Shown piece by piece: positions 45,402 to 54,802 of a stretch of DNA of 64,000 nt (the stretch's first letter is position 1; each line of letters opens with the position of its first letter). A program made the translations under genes and the position numbers. A model generated the notes under the pieces. The model was not told where the DNA came from. It worked only from the letters and a program-made list of their open reading frames with translations, and ran no database searches. Source of the DNA: Paracoccus sp. M683 (GTDB lineage Bacteria > Pseudomonadota > Alphaproteobacteria > Rhodobacterales > Rhodobacteraceae); assembly GCF_007096355.1 (NCBI RefSeq), contig NZ_VKDF01000007.1:123654-187653 (forward strand), read 5' to 3'.

Positions 45402-46946
45402 ATGCGCTGGTTACGGATGCTGTCGACAGTGGTTCTGGTCATCGGGCTGGTATGGATTGCGGGTCGCCTGATCTTTCCCGTCCCCTCGACCGAGGGGCGC
45501 CCGGTCGAGGCCGCCATGCCCTTCGACCCGACCACCACGCTTGGCCCGCAGGCAGAACAGGCGCTGTCGGCCCATGCCGGCCAAAGTGGCGTGATCCCGC
45601 TGCCCGATGGCCAGAACGCCCTGCACAGCAGGATGCGGCTGGCGGAAGGGGCAGAACGCTCGATCGACGCGATGTACTACATCTGGCACGACGATGTCTC
45701 GGGGCTGCTGTTGTTGGATGCGTTGCGGGATGCGGCGGCGCGCGGGGTTCGCGTGCGGCTGCTGTTGGACGACAATGGCGTCGCCGGCATGGATGGGATG
45801 CTGGCGGCACTGAACGCCATGCCCAATTTCAGCGTGCGGATCTTCAACCCCTCGACCGTGCGCAGCCCCAAGGCGGCCGGTTATCTGCTGTATCCGCTGC
45901 GGATGAACCGGCGGATGCACAACAAGGCCTTTATCGTCGATGGGGCTGTGGCCATCGTCGGCGGTCGCAATATCGGCGACGAGTATTTCGCCATGGGCGA
46001 CGTGCCGGCCTATCTGGATCTGGATGTGCTGGGCGTGGGCGAAGTGGTCACCGATACCGCAACGATCTTTGACCAATATTGGAACAGCCAGCCGGTGCTT
46101 GCCCTGGAACAGGTGATCGACGGCGAAGGCGACATCGCCGCCTTTGACGCCGCAGTGACGGCGGCCGAGACATCCGAAGAAGGGCAAGCCTTTGCCACCG
46201 CCGCACAAAGCGTCGCCGACAGGCTGGTCGCCGGCGAGGCGCCCCCGATGGAATGGACCGATGTGCAGGTCGTGGCCGATGATCCGATCAAGGGCATGGG
46301 CACCCACGACCGCGATCAGCTGATGATCACCCGGCTCAGCGGCATTCTTGGCGGCGTCAGCACCAATCTGGACCTGCTTTCCGCCTATTTCGTGCCCGGC
46401 AAGGAAGGCACCCGCTATTTCTCTGACCTGGCCCGCGCCGGCGTCAATGTCCGCATCCTGACAAATTCATGGGAGGCCACCGACGTGCCCATGGTTCATG
46501 CCGGCTATATCAAATACCGGCGCGAATTGCTGGAGGCCGGCGTCACCCTGTTCGAGCTGAAGCCAATCGCCGGGCTGTCCCAGGGCAAAAGCGAGTTGGG
46601 ACCGTTCGGCTCGTCCGGGGCCAGCCTGCATGCCAAGACCTTCACCGCCGATGACAGCCGGGTCTTTATCGGATCGTTCAATTTCGACCCGCGCTCGGCC
46701 GCACTGAATTGCGAGATGGGCTTTCTGATCGACAGCGCCGCCATCGCCCATTCCGGCAGCGCCGCGCTGACCGACGGGCTGGCCGCGCGCAGCTTTCAGC
46801 CGGTGCTGGAGGGCGACAAGATGGTCTGGCGCGATCCGCAGCCCGACGGCTCGACCGTCATGATCGAACACGAGCCGGGGCTGGGCTTTGGCAACCGGAT
46901 CGCCGTCTATGTCCTGAACCTGCTGCCGATCGAGTGGCTGCTGTAG
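45402..46946 (+). CDS. phospholipase D family protein (cardiolipin synthase-like)
   Basis: 514-residue protein with one N-terminal membrane segment (about residues 5-25) and two HKD motifs: HNKAFIVDGAVAIVGGRNIG near residue 170 and HAKTFTADDSRVFIGSFNFD near residue 415. Two HKD boxes make one active site, as in cardiolipin synthases and PLD-type phosphodiesterases. AAAGGGGGG precedes the start at 45402; a longer reading from 45312 has no such site. It is inserted between gyrB and the recF operon on the opposite strand. Phospholipid is the likely substrate; nuclease activity cannot be excluded. Confidence 0.88.
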   Translation: MRWLRMLSTVVLVIGLVWIAGRLIFPVPSTEGRPVEAAMPFDPTTTLGPQAEQALSAHAGQSGVIPLPDGQNALHSRMRLAEGAERSIDAMYYIWHDDVSGLLLLDALRDAAARGVRVRLLLDDNGVAGMDGMLAALNAMPNFSVRIFNPSTVRSPKAAGYLLYPLRMNRRMHNKAFIVDGAVAIVGGRNIGDEYFAMGDVPAYLDLDVLGVGEVVTDTATIFDQYWNSQPVLALEQVIDGEGDIAAFDAAVTAAETSEEGQAFATAAQSVADRLVAGEAPPMEWTDVQVVADDPIKGMGTHDRDQLMITRLSGILGGVSTNLDLLSAYFVPGKEGTRYFSDLARAGVNVRILTNSWEATDVPMVHAGYIKYRRELLEAGVTLFELKPIAGLSQGKSELGPFGSSGASLHAKTFTADDSRVFIGSFNFDPRSAALNCEMGFLIDSAAIAHSGSAALTDGLAARSFQPVLEGDKMVWRDPQPDGSTVMIEHEPGLGFGNRIAVYVLNLLPIEWLL

Positions 46947-46956
46947 CTGGCTGGCC

Positions 46957-47595
46957 TTAACCGGCGGCCAGCAGCTGCCCCAACCCGATGACACAGCCCA
47001 CCGCGATCAGCAGCCCGCCCGAGATCAGGTTCATCCGCCGCAACCCGGTGGGCGTGGCCAGCCTTTGCCGGGCGGCGGCGACGGCCACGCCCATGGTCAT
47101 GTTCATCACGAAGGGAATCGCGGTCGACATGGCCACGATCGCCGCGACATCCGCCGCCGTGATCCGCGCCGGATCGACAAATCCGGGCAGCACACCGACA
47201 TAGAACAGCGCCGCCTTTGGGTTGCCGGCAATCGCCATCAACCCGGCTGTGAACCCAGCCCACGCCCCGCGCCGCGTCAGGCGGCTGTCTCGCTGGACCG
47301 GCTGGCTGGCGCTGCGGATCAGCAGGATGCCCATCCCGATAAAGACGACCACGGCGATCCAACCCAATGCGCCGATCAGCGCGGCGCTTTGCGCGATGAT
47401 CACCGACAAGCCAAAGATCGCGACCAGGGGCCAGATGATGTCGCCGACCGCCACACCAAGCGCCAGCGGCCAGACGCCCGCAAAGCCCGAGGACAAGGCC
47501 CGCGCCATGATCGCCACCCAGACCGGGCCGGGCGTCAGCCAGATCGCGAACATGGCCCCGGCATAAAGCCACAGTGACTCGGCGGACAGGGTCAT
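46957..47595 (-). CDS. LysE family translocator
   Basis: 212-residue inner-membrane exporter with six hydrophobic segments. The family start FAIWLTPGPVWVAIMARAL (about residues 16-34) and the loop AGFTAGLMAIAGNPKAALFY are typical of LysE/RhtB amino-acid exporters. The start at 47595 overlaps the recF stop (TGATG) and is preceded by an excellent AGGAGG site inside recF. It is thus coupled to recF in the dnaN-recF unit. The substrate is unknown. Confidence 0.88.
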   Translation of the reverse strand: MTLSAESLWLYAGAMFAIWLTPGPVWVAIMARALSSGFAGVWPLALGVAVGDIIWPLVAIFGLSVIIAQSAALIGALGWIAVVVFIGMGILLIRSASQPVQRDSRLTRRGAWAGFTAGLMAIAGNPKAALFYVGVLPGFVDPARITAADVAAIVAMSTAIPFVMNMTMGVAVAAARQRLATPTGLRRMNLISGGLLIAVGCVIGLGQLLAAG

Positions 47596-48671
47596 CAAAC
47601 CTCCTCTGCCGAGGATTGCCCCCCGGTCTTCGCAATCATCAATCGCCGCGCGCGCGAACCGAATGCCTGAAACAATTCCGGCCCGGTGCCGGTCAGCAAT
47701 GTCTGGGCCGGCAGCGCCGCGATTTCGTCGTAAAGCGCCGCACGGCGGTCGGCGTCAAGATGGGCTGCGACCTCGTCCAGCAGCAGGACGACAGGCTGAT
47801 CGGCCAGGGCCCGCGCATTGGCCAGCATCAGCGACAGCAACAGCGCCTTTTGCTCGCCGGTCGAGGACAGCGCGGCGGGCATGTCCTGCGGCCCCCAATG
47901 CGCACCCAGATCGGCGCGGTGAGGACCCGTCAGGCTGCGCCCGGCCGCCAGATCGCGGGGTCGTATCCGGGCCATCCGATCCGCGATGCTGGCGGGGTCG
48001 GCATCATCGGCAAAGCCCTCGCCCGGCAGCAGGTTCAGCGTGGCGGCGGGAAAGCTGGTTTCGGCGTCGCGCTGCGCGGCCATCACCCGCGCAATCGCCG
48101 CAAGCCGGTTGCAGGTCAGCGCCGCCCCCGATTCGGCCATCTGCCCCTCCAACGCGCGATACCAGCCCGGATCGCTGGCCTGATCGCGCAGCAGCCGGTT
48201 TCGTTCGCGCATCGCCTTGTCATAGGTCAAAGCCGTCTCGGCATGGTCGGGGATCAGGCTCAGCGTGACACGGTCCAGAAACCGCCGCCGCACCTCGGGC
48301 GGGTCTGACCAAAGCCGGTCCATGGCAGGCACCAGCCAGATGATCCGCAGCATCCGGCCAAGTGCCGTCTGGGGGGCCGGCTTGTCGTCAATGATGACGC
48401 CCCGCCCCTGCCCCGGCGGGGCCACGGTTTCCAGTTGATGTTCGCCAAGAGTTGCGCGGACGCGCCAACCGGTATCCACGCCCTGTCGCGCCTGTTCGCC
48501 CGCACCCGCACCGCGCAGGCCCCGGCCCGGTGACAGCATCGACATGGCTTCAAGGATATTGGTCTTGCCTGATCCGTTTGCCCCGAAAATGGCAAGCGGC
48601 CGCGCATCCAGATCAAGCGTCAGATGCCGCCAAGACCGGAACTGCGCAAGGGACAGGCGGGAAAGCGTCAC
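47595..48671 (-). CDS. recF: DNA replication and repair protein RecF
   Basis: 358-residue SMC-like ATPase loading RecA at gaps. Walker A is IFGANGSGKTNILEAMSMLS (about residues 28-47). RRRFLDRVTLSLIPDH is present, and signature and Walker B regions are LSSTGEQKALLLSLMLANAR and VVLLLDEVAAHLDADRR. The start overlaps the dnaN stop by four bases and the stop overlaps the LysE-type gene. Confidence 0.96.
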   Translation of the reverse strand: MTLSRLSLAQFRSWRHLTLDLDARPLAIFGANGSGKTNILEAMSMLSPGRGLRGAGAGEQARQGVDTGWRVRATLGEHQLETVAPPGQGRGVIIDDKPAPQTALGRMLRIIWLVPAMDRLWSDPPEVRRRFLDRVTLSLIPDHAETALTYDKAMRERNRLLRDQASDPGWYRALEGQMAESGAALTCNRLAAIARVMAAQRDAETSFPAATLNLLPGEGFADDADPASIADRMARIRPRDLAAGRSLTGPHRADLGAHWGPQDMPAALSSTGEQKALLLSLMLANARALADQPVVLLLDEVAAHLDADRRAALYDEIAALPAQTLLTGTGPELFQAFGSRARRLMIAKTGGQSSAEEV

Positions 48672-49786
48672 ACCCGCATCGGCATGACGACATAGACCGC
48701 GCTGGTATCGCCGCCCTCGCGGATCAGCGCCGCATCGCCGGACCCATTGAACAGAAAGACCGCGTTATCGCGATCGACCTGACTGGCGATTTCCTGCAAA
48801 TACTTGGCGTTGAAGCCGATTTCCAACGGCTCGTCAGCATAGGCCACGGTCAGTTCCTCGTCGGCGGCACCGGCATCCGGGGCGTTGACCGACAGGATCA
48901 GCTTGTCGATCTCCAGCGCCAGCTTGACCGCGCGCGAGCGTTCGCTGCTGACCGTTGCAACCCGGTCCACGGCGCGGGCGAAATCGCTGGCATCCACTTC
49001 CAGCTTGCGGCTGTTGCCGGCAGGAATGACGCGGCTGTAGTCGGGGAAGGTCCCGTCGATCACCTTCGAGGTCAGCGTGATTGACGGCGTGGCGAAACGC
49101 ACCTTGGTCTCGCTGACGGAAACGGCGATGGCGGCATCGTCATCATCCAGCAGCTTGCGCAATTCGGCCACGGTCTTGCGCGGCACGATCACACCCGGCA
49201 TGTCAGCCGCGCTTTCCGGCAAGGGCGCGTCGATCCGGGCCAGCCGGTGACCATCAGTCGCCACGCAGCGCAGCACCGGGCCATCTTCGGACTTGGCCAC
49301 ATGCATATAGACGCCGTTCAGATAATAGCGGGTTTCCTCGGTCGAGATGGCGAATTTCGACTTGTCGAACAACCGCCGCAGCACTTTGGCCGGAGCGCTG
49401 AAATTCGCGGCATATTCCGTCGTGGCCATGATCGGAAAATCCTCGCGCGGCAGCGTCGCAAGGCTGAAATTCGACTTGCCGGCCTGCACCGTCAGCCGGC
49501 CCGCCGCATCATCCGAGGTGATATTGACCAATGCCCCATCAGGCAGCTTGCGGGCAATCTCGTTCAGCAGCTGCGCGCTGACCGTGGTGGCGCCGGGGCG
49601 TTCAACCTGCGCGGGGGCACGATCCACCACCTCGGTATCCAGATCGGTGGCGCGGAAACTGGCCCCGTCGGGTGTCGCCTCGATCAGCACATTGGCAAGG
49701 ATCGGAATGGTATTGCGGCGCTCAACAACCGATTGGGCCTGGCTGACGGCCTTGACCAGAACCGCACGCTCGATCGAGAATTTCAT
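48668..49786 (-). CDS. dnaN: DNA polymerase III beta subunit (sliding clamp)
   Basis: 372-residue ring-forming clamp with three repeated domains. The N-terminus MKFSIERAVLVKAVSQAQSV, ATDLDTEVVDR, YYLNGVYMHV, VATDGHRLAR and the C-terminal VMPMRV, where clamp-binding peptides dock, are typical. It lies downstream of dnaA with a 92-base gap and overlaps recF, the usual dnaA-dnaN-recF order. Confidence 0.98.
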   Translation of the reverse strand: MKFSIERAVLVKAVSQAQSVVERRNTIPILANVLIEATPDGASFRATDLDTEVVDRAPAQVERPGATTVSAQLLNEIARKLPDGALVNITSDDAAGRLTVQAGKSNFSLATLPREDFPIMATTEYAANFSAPAKVLRRLFDKSKFAISTEETRYYLNGVYMHVAKSEDGPVLRCVATDGHRLARIDAPLPESAADMPGVIVPRKTVAELRKLLDDDDAAIAVSVSETKVRFATPSITLTSKVIDGTFPDYSRVIPAGNSRKLEVDASDFARAVDRVATVSSERSRAVKLALEIDKLILSVNAPDAGAADEELTVAYADEPLEIGFNAKYLQEIASQVDRDNAVFLFNGSGDAALIREGGDTSAVYVVMPMRV

Positions 49787-49878
49787 GTCCGTCCCTCACC
49801 CTGTGGCCCTTGCCCGGACCCGCCTTTTAGCCGCCCTTGCGGGCGGTCACAAGAATTTCAATGGAAAACAGGGGGCGG

Positions 49879-51282
49879 TCAAGCCTCAAGCAGGCGCTTC
49901 AACAGATCCAGATCCTCGCTAAGCGCCTCGTCGCTGGCGGCAAGCTCTTCGATCTTTTTCACCCCGTGCATGATCGTGGTGTGATCGCGCCCGCCAAACC
50001 TGCGCCCGATTTCCGGCAGGCTGCGATTGGTCAGCTGCTTGGACAGATACATCGCGATCTGGCGCGGCCGGGCCACGGTGCGCACCCGCTTGGGGCCGAT
50101 CATGTCGGCCAGGCGGATGTTGTAATGTTCGGCCACCTTGCGCTGAATTTCCTCGATCGACACCCGCCGGTCCGAGGCCCGCAGGATGTCCGTCAGACAT
50201 TCCTGCGTCATGTCCAGCGTAATTTCGCGCCCGATCAGGCTGGCAAAGGCGAACAACCGTTGCAGCGCCCCTTCCAGCACACGCACGTTCGAGGTGATGC
50301 GATGGGCCAGAAATTCCAGCACGCCGGGGGCCATTTCCAGCCCCTGATATTGCACGCGGAAGGCATCGGTCTTGGATTGCAGGATGCCAAGGCGCAATTC
50401 ATAGGTGGTGGGGTGCAGATCGGCCAGCAGGCCACAGCTGAGGCGGGACTTGATGCGTTCCTCCAGCCCCTTGATCTCGCCCGGCGCGCGGTCTGCCGAG
50501 ATGATGATCTGCTTGCCCTGATCGACCAGCGCGTTGAAAGTATGGAAAAATTCTTCCTGCGTCGAATCCTTGCCGGCGATGAAATGCACATCGTCGACCA
50601 TCAGCAGGCTGACGGTTCGGAACATTTCCTTGAAATCAAGGATCGTCTTTTCCTTCAGCGCCTGGATGAAGCGATACATGAACTGTTCGGCCGACAGATA
50701 CATGACACGGGCGCCGGGATGGTTCTGGATATACTCGCGCGCGATGGCGTGCATCAGGTGGGTCTTGCCCAGCCCCACTCCACCATAAAGAAACAGCGGA
50801 TTGAAGCTGACCGGCCCACCTTCGGCCACCCGACGGGCAGCGGCATGGGCCAGTTCGTTGGGCTTGCCCACGACGAAATTATCAAAGGTAAAGCGGGGGT
50901 CCAGGGGCGCGCCCAGATCAGCGTTGCGGTCTGGCAGGGCGGCTGCCGCGACGGCCCGCAGCGGGGCTTGGGCACGGGGCCTGTGCTGGTTCGCGGGGGT
51001 CGTTACGGCCGAAGCCGCAGCCGAAGCAACCGGCGCGGCAGTTTCGGCGCGAATGTGGAAACGCAGACGCTCGGCCGGGTGGCCGGTTCGGTCAAGCTCG
51101 GTCAGAATGGCCTGCGCAAAATGGCGGTCAACCCAGTTTGAAATGAACCGCGTTGGCGCGTCGAATTCGGCGATGCCGTCATTCACACCGACCAGCCGCA
51201 GTGGCTTGATCCAGTGATTGTAGTTATTCGCCCCCACCGATTGTTCCAGATACCCACATGCCTGCCCCCAGATCTTGTCCAT
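49879..51282 (-). CDS. dnaA: chromosomal replication initiator protein DnaA
   Basis: 467-residue AAA+ initiator. Domain I (about residues 1-85) starts MDKIWGQACGYLEQSVGANN, a Pro/Ala-rich linker follows (85-130), then the AAA+ domain with Walker A LFLYGGVGLGKTHLMHAIAR, Walker B VSLLMVDDVHFIAGKDSTQE and SNVRVLEGALQRL. The C-terminal DNA-binding domain has DHTTIMHGVKKIEELA. The start at 51282 follows GGAAAGC. Upstream is a 556-base region with a CtrA-type site. Confidence 0.98.
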   Translation of the reverse strand: MDKIWGQACGYLEQSVGANNYNHWIKPLRLVGVNDGIAEFDAPTRFISNWVDRHFAQAILTELDRTGHPAERLRFHIRAETAAPVASAAASAVTTPANQHRPRAQAPLRAVAAAALPDRNADLGAPLDPRFTFDNFVVGKPNELAHAAARRVAEGGPVSFNPLFLYGGVGLGKTHLMHAIAREYIQNHPGARVMYLSAEQFMYRFIQALKEKTILDFKEMFRTVSLLMVDDVHFIAGKDSTQEEFFHTFNALVDQGKQIIISADRAPGEIKGLEERIKSRLSCGLLADLHPTTYELRLGILQSKTDAFRVQYQGLEMAPGVLEFLAHRITSNVRVLEGALQRLFAFASLIGREITLDMTQECLTDILRASDRRVSIEEIQRKVAEHYNIRLADMIGPKRVRTVARPRQIAMYLSKQLTNRSLPEIGRRFGGRDHTTIMHGVKKIEELAASDEALSEDLDLLKRLLEA

Positions 51283-51735
51283 GCTTTCCGCGCCTTGTCA
51301 TTTTTCGTCCTGTCCCGAGGCCGCCCCCCGTTTCCGGTGTGACAGCCGCGTTTCGCCGGCGCGCCAAGGCAAGACGGTATGGCCACACGACATCAGCCAC
51401 AGCGTAATACGCTGCGGACAGCAGTCGCAGGCCAAAACCCGATCAAAAGGACAATCGCTGGCAGGTGGCAGCCCGCCGTCAATGCTTCCTTTCGAGGACG
51501 TTTCCATCCCTGTCATCCTGTCCCGAACCCGACCCGTCAGCGGCAGCTACAGTCAGTTCCGGGACAACCCCCAGGCGCGAGGTGAATCGCTGGATGGCAA
51601 ACTAGCAATGCGCGTCGCCAGCACGCAACCGATCATTGCGCTTGACATGACCTGACACCGGACGAATCTGCCCAGCCCTCTGACCTGCAAGGAAAAAAAC
51701 TTCGTCGTGAAAGAAAATCGCCGCGAATCAAAAGG

Positions 51736-51750
51736 TTAACGATGCGTTAA
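51736..51750. promoter_or_regulatory. CtrA-type binding site, TTAA-N7-TTAA
   Basis: TTAA at 51736-51739 and TTAA at 51747-51750 are separated by exactly seven bases and followed by C, a perfect match to the full CtrA consensus of alphaproteobacteria. It lies about 450 bases upstream of the dnaA start, in the AT-rich part of the gap. Binding by CtrA is an inference. Confidence 0.6.
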
Positions 51751-51753
51751 CGA

Positions 51754-51783
51754 CACAGGGCGCGGAGTTCACCGCGCCCTGTG
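51754..51783 (-). terminator. hairpin downstream of rpsT
   Basis: CACAGGGCGCGG pairs perfectly with CCGCGCCCTGTG (12 base pairs, six-base loop) about 55 bases past the rpsT stop. The T content after it on the minus strand is modest (TCGTTAACG). It sits next to the CtrA-type site. Confidence 0.65.
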
Positions 51784-51838
51784 GGAATACAGCAACCAGA
51801 GGTTGCCGGGGCCATGCCCCATACAAGGAATCAGCCGA

Positions 51839-52108
51839 TCAGGCCTTGGCCAGCGCCTTCACGCGCGAGGCCAGGCGCGACACTTTCCGCGAGGCCGTGT
51901 TCTTGTGGTAGACGCCCTTGGTGACGCCACGCATCAGTTCGGGCTGGGCCGCCTTCAGCGCCAGGGCCGCTTCTTCGGCATTGCCGCTGGCGATCGCTTC
52001 TTCGACTTTGCGCAGGAAGGTGCGGATACGCGAACGGCGCGCCTTGTTGACGGCGGTGGCGCGCTCGGCCTGGCGGGCGCGTTTCTTGGATTGCAGGGTA
52101 TTGGCCAT
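51839..52108 (-). CDS. rpsT: 30S ribosomal protein bS20
   Basis: 89-residue basic ribosomal protein. [20 protein letters not shown] at the N-terminus, [18 protein letters not shown] in the middle and [20 protein letters not shown] at the end are diagnostic of bS20. The start at 52108 is the family start; an in-frame ATG at 52171 adds an unrelated leader. It lies next to dnaA, as in many alphaproteobacteria. Confidence 0.97.
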   Translation of the reverse strand: MANTLQSKKRARQAERATAVNKARRSRIRTFLRKVEEAIASGNAEEAALALKAAQPELMRGVTKGVYHKNTASRKVSRLASRVKALAKA

Positions 52109-52256
52109 GTTATCGGCTCCGTGGGTCTTGTTGCATTTCGATCGCGCAAAAGACCCACTGACCCATCCCATAGGGAGAGGTCATGATTCTTGCCTAAAGC
52201 GGGCCCACGCGCATGTGGGGACCGCCTATAGGTCAAGCGCCCCCGAAAGGAAAGCG

Positions 52257-53033
52257 TTATTTGTCGCGGAACTGCGGCTCGCGCTTTTCGACAAAGGCGG
52301 CCATGCCCTCTTTCTGGTCCTCGGTCGCAAACAGCGAATGGAACAGCCGGCGTTCGAACAGCAGGCCTTCACGCAGGGTCGTTTCATAGGACCGGTTCAC
52401 GGCCTCTTTGGCGGCACGCACGGCGATCTGCGATTTCTCGGCGATCTTGCCGGCGACGGCCAGTGCCTCGCTGATCAGCTTTCCGGTCGGCACGACGCGG
52501 CTGACAAGCCCCGAACGCTCTGCCTCGGCGGCATCCATGAAGCGGCCGGTCAGGTTCATGTCCATGGCCTTGGACTTGCCGACGAATCGGGTCAGGCGCT
52601 GCGTCCCGCCAATTCCGGCGATGACGCCCAGATTGATCTCGGGCTGGCCGAATTTGGCGTTCTCGGCCGCGATGATGAAATCGCAGGTCATCGCCAATTC
52701 GCAGCCACCGCCCAGGGCATAGCCGCTGACAGCCGCGATGATCGGCTTGCGAACCCGCAAAATGGCCTCGGTCGGGCCGGTGAACAGATCGCCGGCAAAG
52801 ACATCGACAAAGGACTTCTCGGACATCTCGCGAATGTCGGCGCCAGCGGCAAAGGCCTTTTCGTTGCCGGTCAGCACGATGCAGCGCACCTTGTCGTTCT
52901 GGTCTGCCTCGGTCAGCGCGTCAGCCAGCTCGTCCAGCAGTTGCTTGTTCAGCGCGTTCATCGAATCCGGGCGGTTCAGCCGGATCAAGGCGACCTCGTC
53001 CTCGATCTCGACGATGATGGTTTCGTATGCCAT
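52257..53033 (-). CDS. enoyl-CoA hydratase
   Basis: 258-residue crotonase-fold enzyme that hydrates 2-enoyl-CoA in fatty-acid beta-oxidation. Features are [20 protein letters not shown] at the N-terminus, [20 protein letters not shown] (oxyanion-hole segment, about residues 56-75), and the catalytic Glu pair region in [20 protein letters not shown] and [20 protein letters not shown]. The C-terminus [12 protein letters not shown] is typical. It lies upstream of rpsT on the same strand, with a 148-base gap between them. Confidence 0.94.
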   Translation of the reverse strand: MAYETIIVEIEDEVALIRLNRPDSMNALNKQLLDELADALTEADQNDKVRCIVLTGNEKAFAAGADIREMSEKSFVDVFAGDLFTGPTEAILRVRKPIIAAVSGYALGGGCELAMTCDFIIAAENAKFGQPEINLGVIAGIGGTQRLTRFVGKSKAMDMNLTGRFMDAAEAERSGLVSRVVPTGKLISEALAVAGKIAEKSQIAVRAAKEAVNRSYETTLREGLLFERRLFHSLFATEDQKEGMAAFVEKREPQFRDK

Positions 53034-53133
53034 GGGTTGAACCCTTGTGAATCTGTCAATCGCGCCGAGTCCTAGCAGGCCCCGCGCCCCGAGGCCAGCA
53101 TCAGACTTTGCCGTTCATGTCCTGGGGCTGGCT

Positions 53134-53979
53134 TTAGCGCTGGCAGATCGGACAGTAAAAGCTGGACCGCCCCGACTGCACCACCCGCCGGATGACGCCA
53201 TCACAGCCGGGCATCGGGCAGGGGGCGCCCTCGCGGTCATAGACACGAAAGCTGTGCTGGAAATAGCCCAGCTCGCCCGTGGCCTGCCGATGGTCGCGCA
53301 AGGATGATCCGCCGGCGGCGATCGCCTCGGTCAGCACATCGCGGATATGACCGGCCAGCGCCGCAAGCCGCCCGGCACCGATGCGTCCGGCGGCCCGGCG
53401 CGGGTCGATCCCGGCGCGATGCAGCGCTTCGCTGACGTAGATATTGCCCAACCCGGCAACGATTCGCTGATCCAGCAGCGCCTGTTTCACCGGCGCTTTC
53501 TTCGCGGCAAAGGCAGCGGCCAGCAGATCTGGTCCAAATGCGGCATCCAAAGGTTCCGGCCCCAGATGCGCCAGCAAAGGGTGGTCATCACCGTCCCGGA
53601 TCAGGTCAACCATGCCGAAACGCCGCGCGTCGTTGAAGGTGATCGTCGTGCCCTGGTCGGTGGTCAGCACGACATGGTCATGGCGCGGCAGAATCGACGG
53701 ATCGCGCTGAAACCCGGCCAGCCCCGCGCCTTCCACCAGCAGCCGCCCCGACATGCCCAGATGCATCAGCACGCTGCCGCCGCGATCCAGATCCAGCAGC
53801 AGATATTTCGACCGCCGCCGCAGCCCCATGACCCGCGCGCCGGTCACGACCTGCACCAGATCGACCGGCAGCGGCCAGCGCAGATCGGGCCTGCGCGCCT
53901 CGGCGCGGGCGATGACGCGGCCCTCAAGATGGGGGATCAGGCCACGGCGGACGGTCTCGACTTCGGGCAGTTCTGGCAA
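53134..53979 (-). CDS. mutM: formamidopyrimidine-DNA glycosylase
   Basis: 281-residue base-excision repair enzyme removing oxidised purines. The start is TTG at 53979, preceded by AAAGGGAACG, giving the invariant N-terminus with Pro2 as nucleophile and Glu3 ([12 protein letters not shown]). [12 protein letters not shown] and the Lys of [19 protein letters not shown] are present. A C-terminal zinc finger has four Cys ([14 protein letters not shown] ... FYCPICQR). A longer ATG-initiated open reading crosses ubiE and is not coding there. It is divergent from ubiE. Confidence 0.96.
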   Translation of the reverse strand: MPELPEVETVRRGLIPHLEGRVIARAEARRPDLRWPLPVDLVQVVTGARVMGLRRRSKYLLLDLDRGGSVLMHLGMSGRLLVEGAGLAGFQRDPSILPRHDHVVLTTDQGTTITFNDARRFGMVDLIRDGDDHPLLAHLGPEPLDAAFGPDLLAAAFAAKKAPVKQALLDQRIVAGLGNIYVSEALHRAGIDPRRAAGRIGAGRLAALAGHIRDVLTEAIAAGGSSLRDHRQATGELGYFQHSFRVYDREGAPCPMPGCDGVIRRVVQSGRSSFYCPICQR

Positions 53980-54054
53980 TTCGTTCCCTTTCGTCGCATT
54001 GTGCTGGCGGCGCGCGGCCTTTATCTGGCGGTGCAGATGAATAACGGCAAGCGC

Positions 54055-54801
54055 ATGAGCGACAAGAAAACCACGCATTTCGGCTTTCAGACGGTGGACG
54101 AAGACCAGAAGGCCGGCAAGGTCCACGAGGTCTTTACCAGCGTCGCCTCGCGTTATGACGTGATGAACGACCTGATGAGCGTGGGCATCCACCGCATCTG
54201 GAAAGCCGCGATGATGGACTGGCTGGCGCCGCGCAATGGCCAGCGCCTGCTGGACGTGGCGGGCGGCACGGGCGACGTGGCCTTCCGTTTCCTCGAACGC
54301 GCGCCTCTGGCGGATGTGGTCGTCTGCGACATGACCGAATCCATGCTGATCGAGGGCCGCAAGCGGGCCGAGGCCGCCCGGCTGGCCGACCGCCTTGGCT
54401 GGGTCACGGGCGACGCGATGGCGCTGCCCTTCGCTGACAACAGCTTTGACCGCTATACGATCAGCTTCGGCATCCGCAACGTCACCCGCATCCCCGACGC
54501 CCTGTCCGAGGCCTTTCGCGTGCTGCGCCCCGGCGGCCGGCTGATGGTGCTGGAATTTTCGCAGCTTCCGAATCAAGGCCTGCAATGGGCCTATGACCGC
54601 TATTCCTTCAACGTCATCCCGGCCATGGGCAAGGCGGTAACGGGGGATCGCGACAGCTATCAATATCTGGTCGAATCGATCCGCCGCTTCCCCGATCAGG
54701 AAAGTTTCGCCACCCTGATCCGCGATGCTGGATTCGAGCGGGTGAAATACCGCAACCTCTCGATGGGCATCGCGGCGCTGCATTCGGGCTGGAAACTGTA
54801 A
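54055..54801 (+). CDS. ubiE: demethylmenaquinone / 2-methoxy-6-polyprenyl-1,4-benzoquinol methyltransferase UbiE
   Basis: 248-residue SAM-dependent C-methyltransferase of ubiquinone synthesis. Motifs are [20 protein letters not shown] at the N-terminus, [14 protein letters not shown], the SAM loop [16 protein letters not shown] (about residues 63-78), and [20 protein letters not shown] with [13 protein letters not shown]. Starts at 54037 and 54055 are both possible and neither has a strong ribosome site. Its stop is one base before ubiB, so the two form an operon. Confidence 0.95.
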   Translation: MSDKKTTHFGFQTVDEDQKAGKVHEVFTSVASRYDVMNDLMSVGIHRIWKAAMMDWLAPRNGQRLLDVAGGTGDVAFRFLERAPLADVVVCDMTESMLIEGRKRAEAARLADRLGWVTGDAMALPFADNSFDRYTISFGIRNVTRIPDALSEAFRVLRPGGRLMVLEFSQLPNQGLQWAYDRYSFNVIPAMGKAVTGDRDSYQYLVESIRRFPDQESFATLIRDAGFERVKYRNLSMGIAALHSGWKL

Positions 54802-54802
54802 C

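Larger units (their letters stand above)
51283..51838. promoter_or_regulatory. dnaA-rpsT intergenic region, possible regulatory or origin-related
   Basis: The 556-base gap upstream of dnaA and downstream of rpsT holds no supported protein gene. It carries the dnaA promoter region, an AT-rich stretch at about 51690-51750 in an otherwise GC-rich setting, a CtrA-type site and the rpsT terminator hairpin. No consensus DnaA boxes (TTATCCACA) were seen on either strand, so calling it the replication origin is not supported by sequence alone. Confidence 0.5.

Noticed and set aside
51283..51838. Replication origin with DnaA boxes
   Set aside because: No TTATCCACA-like boxes were found on either strand; gene context alone does not place the origin here.
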